This document shows positions 33,301 through 41,782 of a stretch of 41,782 nt of DNA, piece after piece (position 1 is the first letter of the stretch; each line of letters opens with the position of its first letter). A program made the translations under genes and the position numbers. Origin of the DNA: a virus; IMG/VR virus record IMGVR_UViG_3300013102_000019, positions 1 to 41,782 of that record. One strand, given 5' to 3'. The notes under the pieces are model-generated. The model was not told the origin of the DNA. It made no database searches and was given only the letters and a program-made list of their open reading frames with translations.

Positions 33301-36300
33301 AAGGCCCCCGAAGCAGAAACCCACAGATAACCCAGAAGAAACCCACCCGGTTATTTCTGGGAACCCACAGAAAAGCAACTCACAAGCTCCCAATCCCAAT
33401 CCCATTACCAATCCCAGTTATTCCGTTCCTACCGGAACGGGCGGCGCTGCCGCCGATGCCGACATGTCGAAGGACGAATTGTGGAAGGCAGGCAAGTCGT
33501 TGCTGAGCCAATCCGGAATGCCTGTAGCGCAATGCGGATCGTTCGTCGGGAAGCTGGTCAAGGACTACGGCGAACTGATCGTGGTCGAGGTCGTGCGCGC
33601 CGCTGTCGTGGAGCGACCCGCAAACCCAGTCGAGTACCTGAAGGCCGCTTGCATGCGGTCTGTGGGGCAGCGCGGCGCCAACGAGCCCGCATGGCGTGCC
33701 GAGCAGCGCGCACGCACCCAACAAGCTGCGCCAGGCGTTGCAGCCGGCGTGGTTCCCGCAACGCAGTTCTTTGCCGAAATGGAGGCTTCCAATGTCGCTC
33801 CCCGCCTCTTGGGTTGATCGCATTTTTGACAAGCTGACGCTGACCTACGGGCAGTCGTTCCTTCGCCGATGGCAGGACATCGACATGAACGCCGTGAAGT
33901 CGGACTGGGGCCACGAGCTTGATGGCTACGAGCGGTTTCCGAAAGCCATCGCATGGGCTCTGCAGAACCTGCCGCCCGAAAAGCCGCCGACCGTTCTTGA
34001 GTTCCGCAACCTCGCACGGCGTGCACCGGAAGACGAAGTGCCGCGTATCGAGCCGTCCATTGCCGGGAAGGCGCGCATTGCTGCGGAGCTGGCGCGCATC
34101 ACTCCGATCATCGAAGGCAAGCCTCCCGTCGATTCCCGCGACTGGGCACGCCGTCTGGTAGCCCGCCACGAAAGCGGCGAGTTCAAAGCCACGCGCGCCA
34201 GCTTGGCAATGGCGCGTGATGCGCTGGGAGTCGCGGCATGAGCGAATTCAGCGCCGAATGCCAAGCGGCAAATCGCATCGCCGCGCAACTCCGCGGCCTC
34301 CCATCGCCGAAGCATCGCGCCCGGCTTCAGGTCGTCCAAGCACCGAAGGTCAGGAAGCCTCGGGCGTATGCAACCGGCATCCCGGGCAAGGGCGGCTATC
34401 TGCGTGCCGCCTTGCAAGCAAGGATCGTGGAGGTTCTTGCGTACTGCCATGAGTTCTTCGAAGAGAACGACCAGCTTCCGCCGCAGGCCTGCGTTGCCGA
34501 GCGCTTCGGAGTGGTTGAGCAGGTCGCGCAGAAATACATGCGTGCGCTGGGTGATGCCGGCCATCTGGAGCGCAATGCGGTGGGCAAGTGGCGGTTCGCC
34601 AATCGGCAGCGGACGAATTTGCCATGAGCCATTCCATGATCCTCCTGAAGCTGCTGATCGATCGCGGCCCCCTGTCATACAACCAACTGGTTGAGACAAC
34701 CGGGATGACGCTGAAGCAAGTCCACGAAGCGATGCACTCGCTGCGTGTTCGCAAGGCCATAGAGGCAGTAGACCGCCCCTTCAAGGTCACTGATGCCGGC
34801 CGCGTTGTGTCTCAAAAAAATGCAGCCCGCACCAAGCGAGCGACCGCGAAGGCAGCCTTGGCAGATCAGCCCAAGCGCCCCAGAGGCCGGCCACGGACAC
34901 GGCCACTCGTGCCGTCGCGTCAAGACGCAATGGTGGCTGACGCTGTTGCGTCCCGCCCCGAGCTTCAGGCTGCATGGGGAGCGATGGCATGAGCGCCGAA
35001 GCCGCAAAGGAAATTGGCGAGGGCATCGCGTGGCTGGGCTTCTGGCTCGCCATCGGTGCCGTTGCTTGCGCCGCCATCATGAAGGGCTGGAGGCCATGGG
35101 AATGAACTGCCATGAATCTCGATCAACACCTGACGCACCTCCTATGGCTGATGGAGGACTACCCGGACGGCTGGAAGGCTTACGCATGGAGCCGGGCCAA
35201 GGAACTGGCGAAGCGCCCGGAACTGGCGGAACTCCCGATGCTGCTCGAGACAGCAATGCGCGAGCGCTCGAGGAAATCTACCCCGGAGCCGCCATGTACC
35301 GAACCGCCAACGTCAACGAATGGCGCCCTGACATCGATCACATCGTCGGCGAGCAAGTGAAGGCTGCAAAAGCGGCTGGCCAGGACAAGGAATCGTGCCC
35401 GCATCCGAGCTGGACGGCTGGGTGGTGGGCTTGGCATCGGGCTTGGGGGCAGAAATGACCAGCGTAGCCCTCATCAATCCGCAGCAGGCCCACGCCGCTA
35501 TCACGGCGATCTACACCAACACGGTGAAGCCCGGAACCATGGCCGGGCACCGCTACCGCCTGACCGTCCGCGAAGAAACCCGCAGGGAAGGGCAGAACGC
35601 CCACTTCCACGCGATCATTTCCGACATCGCCAAGCAGGACCAGCTTTACGGCAAGAAGTTGGATGCCGAGTCCTGGAAGCGCCTTCTGATCGATGCCTTC
35701 AAGCACGAGACGAAGGACATGCCGGAACTGGCCGGCGAGTGGGCCAAGTTCGGCGAGATGCAGTTGCTGCCGGCGCTGAACCATGCGGGTTTCGTGGCGG
35801 TGGGCGAGCAGTCGCGCACTTTCACCATCCGCCTGGCCGCTGCCTTCATCGAGTGGCTGAACGCCTACGCCGCCGAACGCGGGCTCACACTGCATGTGCC
35901 GAAGAGTTGGGGTGACGCACCGTGCTGACCACCACCCTCAAAGAAAAGACCTGCGCCCAGTGCGGCACGCAGTTCCGCCCGTTCTCGTCCACCTCGCGCG
36001 TTTGCTCGCAGATTTGTGCGCTGAGGTGGGTGAGGGTGGAGAAGAAGAAGGAGCGAGCGCTGGATCGGAAGAAGAAGCAAGACCAGATGCCGATCCGGGA
36101 ATTGCTGGCCGAGGTGCAAGTTCCCTTCAACGCCTGGATCCGCGCCCGGGATGCCGACTTGCCATGCGTGAGTTGCGGGGTAGTCAACCCGCCGATGACA
36201 ACAGGCGGCCAATGGGACGCAGGCCATTTCCTGAGCCGCGGCGCCTACCCAGAACTCCGGTTCAACGAAGACAACGTGGCAAAGCAATGCAAGTCATGCA

Positions 36301-39300
36301 ACGCCGGAAGCGGGAAGTTCGCCCACAAGGAACGCACCGTCTCGCAGCGGTTCGAGGAAGAGCTTCGCAGGCGCATCGGCGACGAGCGGGTCGATGCACT
36401 CAAGTGCGCGCACCCCCTGCACAAATGGGAGCGAGACGAATTGATCGCCATCAAGGCAGATTTTGTGCAACGACTGAAGCAACTTAAAGGAGCTACGAAA
36501 TGAATGAAGAAATGAGCGTGAGCGTTGAGCTGCCCGAATACCGTAGCCACAAGGTGGTACGCGCCGCAAAGATCACCGGCTTTCGAGGCAATGGCAATGC
36601 CGACATGCCAGACCTTTTGCTGGGCGAGATTGGAGGGGTGGTCACGCTTCTGCCGGAATGGCACGAAAAGCACAAACCCAAAGTCGGTGGCTACTACGTG
36701 CTCTACGGGGACGGCTACTCGTCCTTTAGCCCAGCCAAAGCCTTTGAAGACGGCTACACGCGCGTTTGATCACGCGGGCCGATGGAACTCAAAAGGGGTC
36801 AAGCATGAAAGCCGCCTCCTTCATCGCCGATATGAACGCCCTACAGAAGGAGTTCGACACGCTACCACTTGAGGTAACTCGCCTCATTGGAACGCTGATG
36901 GAGTTGGTAGACGTTCAGAACGGGAGCATTGAAACCCTGCTGGCCGCGAACAAGACGCTGCTCGGCGTCATCGACAAACTTAAAGCGTGAACCCAAGAAA
37001 GGAACTCCCATGATCGCCCTTCAAATCGTCCGCACCCCCACAGGTCAGACCTTCACCGACATCGACCGCAGAACAGGAGAGTTCGTCAGGAAGGAGTGGT
37101 TCGCTATCTCATGGAGGGAGCTCGGGCCGGCCAAGGACATTGCGGAGGCCAAGAGGCTTTATGGCGGGTCGCCTGTATTGGAGGCCGCGCGATGACCAAA
37201 GAAGAAATGTTCGACTGGCTGACCGGGTTGCAGTGCAACTCATTCACGCTCGCGCGTGATGACGATCACGCCTGCAACTACGCCACGGCCCGGCAATGGA
37301 TTGAGGAATATGGCGATGCGCGCGACTGGGAGGGGGTCAACCCAGAAGAACTGAATGCGATGAAGGACCAGAACACGATTTGGAAGCTGCAGATTTACCC
37401 GGCAACGCCAATCGGCTTCTGTATCTGGTACGGCGTCAGCATGGAATCGGTCGTCTCCAAGGCAATGGAGGCGTGGCCTGAGATCTCACGCGGCTACCAG
37501 TTGGAGGCGGGGAAGTGAGGCGGCTGTGGAGATGGTGGCTTAAGCGCCAGGCCAAGGATGTGGCCCGCCGACTCGTGGAGGCCGAGGCTATTTACTCAAC
37601 CCGGGTGGCGCTCCACGGTCGCTCCTCCTACATCTACTACGACGAGCTTTCAAAGATGAAGGGCGCTGTCGAGGTGCTGATCTTCGACTTGGAGTTGCTG
37701 AACGACCGGCTGAAGGGCAAGAAATGCTGATGAAAACAAGACCAGAACCCATCGACTTCCACCTGGTGGACCCGAAGCACCACGCCATCCACAAAAGACT
37801 CGAGAACTGGGCGCGCTATGTCGCAGTCCGCCGCCCGCAGTGGATGGGGCCGATCTGGAAGATGGGCAAATCCCACGGCAGGCAGTGGCACGCCCCCGAA
37901 CTGAGCGACCCGCTCGACCAGCTGGACGGGCACGCCATCGAGAAGGCTGTGGCCGATCTGCCGGCGAAGAATCGGGACGCCCTGCGGTGGAGCTACGTCT
38001 TCAAGACCTCGCCAGCCGTTGCCGCCAGGGAACTGGCTGTGACCTACGAGGTCCTGGCCGCGCTCGTGCATGGCGGAAGGACGATGCTCGTTAATCGCCG
38101 AAAGTAGTTGTGCTGAAAGGCAATATGCTTTAGGATCGCGCGCAATCGACCGCGCATATCGCATAAATCGAACTTTCCGTGAGGATGCTGGGGCGTCGGC
38201 GGAAGGGGAGAAGCGGTCCATCACGCATGCGGATTCATAGACTCAAAGCTTTGCCAGCCGGCATGTGCAGAGGGTGGCGAGAGTCCGCAGCCGTGATGGT
38301 GAATGCATGAGGGGAGATCCGGTCTCTGCAGGTAATGCTGTCACGCTGCCAACCGATGGACCTCCTAGGTTGGTCACCATCAACCCATAGGCCGCCCTGA
38401 GCAATCTCGGCGGCTTTTTCGTTTTCGCGTTCGAGTAGCTCAACTGGCAGAGCACCGTCCTCCAAAGTCGGGGGTTGTGGGTTCGATTCCTACCTCGTTC
38501 GCCAACCCAGTGCCCTGGGCCGAGCCACCACCCTATAGCTCAATGCTTTGGGCTCGTGCCCAGCACCAATTTCTCCTTGGCTGACCACCAGCCTTAGCCC
38601 GCCCGATCTTGCGAAGGGGCGGGTTTCTTATTTCAACCATCGAACAAGCCGCAAGGCACTCGAAGGAGCACCCCATGGCTGAGACTGGCCGCCCCTCCCT
38701 GTACTCGCAGGAGTACGCAGACTCCATCTGTGATCACATCGCCAGTGGCCGGAGCTTGGTGAGCTGGTGCAACGAGGGTGATCGGCCTTCGTACACGTCT
38801 GTAATGCGGTGGCTTGACGCGCACGAGAGCTTTCGGGAGAACTACGCGCGCGCGAGACAGGACCAGGCTGATTTCCTCGCCGAAGAGATCGTGCAAATTG
38901 CTGATGACGGGTCGAACGACACGTATTTGACCGAAGACGGCCCAAAAACGAATCAGGATGTGATCGCCCGCAGCCGCCTTCGTGTGGATGCGCGCAAGTG
39001 GTATGCCTCGAAGCTGGCCCCAAAGAAGTACGGCGAGAAGGTTGAAGCTACGCATACGGGTGCTATCGATCACAGCCTCACGGTGCAGTTCGTTGGCAAC
39101 AAGTGAACGTCCAGCTCCCCGAGAAGCTTCAGCCGCTGTTCGCCCCGAAGCGGAAGAAGGTTGCTTACGGCGGTCGTGGGTCGGGCAAGTCGTGGGGGTT
39201 CGCCCGCGCTTTGCTTGTCCTTGCCGCACAGAGGCCGATTCGTGTGTTGTGTGCTCGGGAAGTGCAGAAGTCGATCAAGGATTCGGTCCACCGGCTTCTG

Positions 39301-41782
39301 AGTGACCAGATCCAGGCCATGGGCCTGGGTGCTTTCTTCGACATTCTGGAAACAGAGATTCGAGGAAAGAACGGCAGCCTGTTCCTGTTCGCTGGCCTGG
39401 CACAGCACACCGTCGAGTCGATCAAGTCGTTTGAGGGCTGCGACGTGTGCTGGATCGAAGAGGCGCAGACCGTCACCAAGCGGTCATGGGACATCCTGAC
39501 CCCGACCATCCGCAAGGCTGGTTCGGAAATCTGGATCACATTCAATCCCGACATGGAGACGGACGAGACGTATCAGCGTTTCGTTGTTCATGCGGCGCCT
39601 GAAGACTTCGTGATCCAGATGAACTGGGACGACAACCCGTGGTTCGGGCCCGAGCTTGAACTTGAGCGGCAGGACACGCTTCGGCGAGATCCTGACAACT
39701 ACCCCAACATCTGGGGCGGCCAGCCCAAGCGGGTGTCTGAAGGTGCGATCTACCGCCACGAGATTGAGCGGCTGTACGAGGAAAAGCGGGTGCGGCTGGT
39801 GCCGTATGACCCGCTGCTGAAGGTGCACACGGTCTGGGACTTGGGTTGGAACGACGCCATGTCCATCGGCATGGTGCAGCGTCAGGGCTCAGAGGTTCGA
39901 TTTATCGACCACCTCAAGGACAGCCACCGCACGCTGGATTGGTACGTCGCAGAGCTTGAAAAGAGACCTTACCGGTGGGGGACAGACTTCATCCCGCACG
40001 ATGGGAAGGCAAGGAACACACAAACCGGCAAGAGCACGGAAGAAGCTCTGAACGCAATGAAGCGTCGGGTTGTCGTGCTCCCGATGCTGGACGTTGAAGA
40101 GGGCATTAAGGCCGCGCGTTTGCTGTTCCCTCGTGTGTATTTCGATCAGGACAAGACGGTTGAACTGCTGGAAAGCCTGAAACGCTACCAGCGCTCAATC
40201 AACGAGAAGACGCGAGAGCCAGGCGCTCCGCTGCATGACAAGCACAGCCACGATGCGGACATGTTCCGTTATGTGGGCATGGCCGTAGACCAGATGTCCA
40301 ACGACGACTGGGGCGGCACGTTGAACTATCCGTATCTCGGAAGCAGATAACCAAACATAAAGGCATCGCTGCGAAGCGCCCCGAACATGAGCAAACCTCC
40401 CATCACTCTTGACCAGTTGAAGCAGAGCCTGCGCTACTCGCCTGAAACCGGCGTGTTTCTGTGGCTGCAAGACATGGGTTCCCGCGCCAAGGCTGGGAAC
40501 GTCGCTGGCGCGAAGGATGGGTGCGGCTATACGGCGATCAAATTGTTTGGGAAAAGCTATCTAGCGCACCGCCTAGCATGGCTCTATGTGTATGGCGAAT
40601 GGCCAAAGCAGCGCATTGATCACATCAGTGGCGACCGCCGAGACAATCGCATCGATAACCTGCGTGATGTGTCGCCGTCTGTCAATTCGCAGAACCAGAA
40701 AAGGGCTCGTGCTGACAACAGCACCGGGTTTCTCGGCGTGAGCCGCCATCCCAAGGGGTTTGCGGCGCTCATCGGCCTCAACGGGAAGATCAAGAAATTG
40801 GGCGTCTTCGCTGAACCGCAGCAAGCCCATGCCGTTTACCTCGAAGCGAAGCGCCAGATGCACTCTGGCTGCACCATCTGATGAGCAAGCCAGCCCCGCT
40901 CACGGAAGAAGCGCTCAAGGCGCTTGCTGATAGTGAACTTAGGCAGGCAGTTGGGTATTTCGGGGGCAAGCTCTCGGATCAGCGTCGTCGCGCCGAGATT
41001 TACTACCTCGGCAAGCCCGAGTTGGACCTTGCCCCGCCCGAGATCGCCGGCCGCTCGACGTTCGTTGCCACGGTGGTGCGCAACACCATCATGTCGATGA
41101 TGCCGCAGCTGATGGCGAAGTTCGTCGGCGACGACCAGGTGGTGGAGTTTGAGCCAGCACAGCAGGGCGACGAAGAGAAAGCCCAGCAGTGCACGGACTA
41201 CCTGAACTACCTCTTCATGAAGAAGAACAACGGGCATGCCATTTGCTCGACTTGGTTCAACGATGCGCTGCTGCAGAAGAACGGCATCATCAAAGTGTGG
41301 TGGGACACGCGCAGTGAAGAGAAGCGCGAGGAATACAAGGGCCTGACGCAGATTGAACTGGCCCAGATCCTGGAAGACCCTGAAGTCGAGCCAATCGACC
41401 AGACGAGCTACCCGGATGAGGAAGACGCCAAGCAGCGCGCCGAGTTCGTGCAGCAACTGACCCAGCAGCTTCAGGGGGCCATGCAAGCGGCGCAGCAGGG
41501 CGATCCAAAGGCCGCTCAGGCAGCGCAAGAGATGCAGGCCAAGCTCCAGCAGATCGCTCAGGAGCCGCCCGCCATGCTGTATGACGTGGCCTTCAAGCGC
41601 TCGATGAAGGGCGGCAAGCTCGTCATCGACAACGTGCCGCCCGAGGAATTCCTGATCTTGCGCGAGGCCAAGTCCATCTCGACCGCCCGCATGGTGGGGC
41701 ATCGGGTGGCGCGCACACTGTCTGAGCTGCGTTCCATGGGCTTTTCGGGCTCGAAGATCGACAACATCGGCTCCGACGACGC

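Overview
This window looks like the complete genome of a temperate, short-tailed (podovirus-type) phage or excised prophage, assembled as a circle. The first 123 bases recur exactly as the last 123 bases, and the portal gene runs across that junction, so the ends are an arbitrary opening of a circular contig. High GC content, the Betaproteobacteria-like tRNA end found at the attachment site, and the mix of gene families suggest a Burkholderiales host, perhaps a Comamonadaceae or Burkholderia relative. That host call is inference, not something read directly.

Late rightward module (38.6 kb, through the junction, to 19.5 kb): small and large terminase, a free-standing HNH endonuclease, portal, small accessory genes, a proteasome-like Ntn hydrolase, scaffold, major capsid protein, decoration-type proteins, an esterase-bearing tail fibre, a LamG-like protein, head-tail adaptor, a P22 gp10-like protein, a set of probable ejected virion proteins, a second tail fibre, then a lysis cassette (membrane protein, holin candidate, GH24 endolysin, a 26-residue zinc-knuckle peptide, and nested Rz/Rz1 spanins).

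Leftward module (29.0 kb down to 19.5 kb): more than twenty tightly overlapping genes read from one strong promoter near 29.07 kb. They include ERF-type annealing protein, Gp157, an Ea22-like protein, a methyltransferase, a Cys-rich protein, an AlpA-like excisionase candidate, the tyrosine integrase and several small unknowns. A tRNA-3'-end-like attP lies between the excisionase candidate and integrase.

Immunity region (29.1 to 30.55 kb): a leftward repressor gene followed by an unknown gene and a lipoprotein gene ending at a clear terminator. A divergent Cro-like gene faces it. The same operator-like sequence sits inside both early promoters.

Rightward early module (30.55 to 38.1 kb): Cro-like gene, four consecutive 30-35 residue single-span membrane micropeptides, a structured segment overlapping an Icd-like reading frame, HTH regulators, an HNH protein, DUF1376 and P-like replication proteins, NinB, NinG and a Q-like late regulator. 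Between the Q-like gene and the terminase genes lies about 570 bases of non-coding DNA holding a possible late promoter, a pair of mutually exclusive RNA structures, an intrinsic terminator, a tRNA-Trp gene and a second terminator.

The most unusual signals are a family of short GNRA-tetraloop hairpins placed immediately before the ribosome binding sites of five virion genes and the HNH gene (three stem variants, each used twice, with base-pair covariation), the switch-like leader RNA before the late operon, the micropeptide cluster, and the Icd-like structured region.
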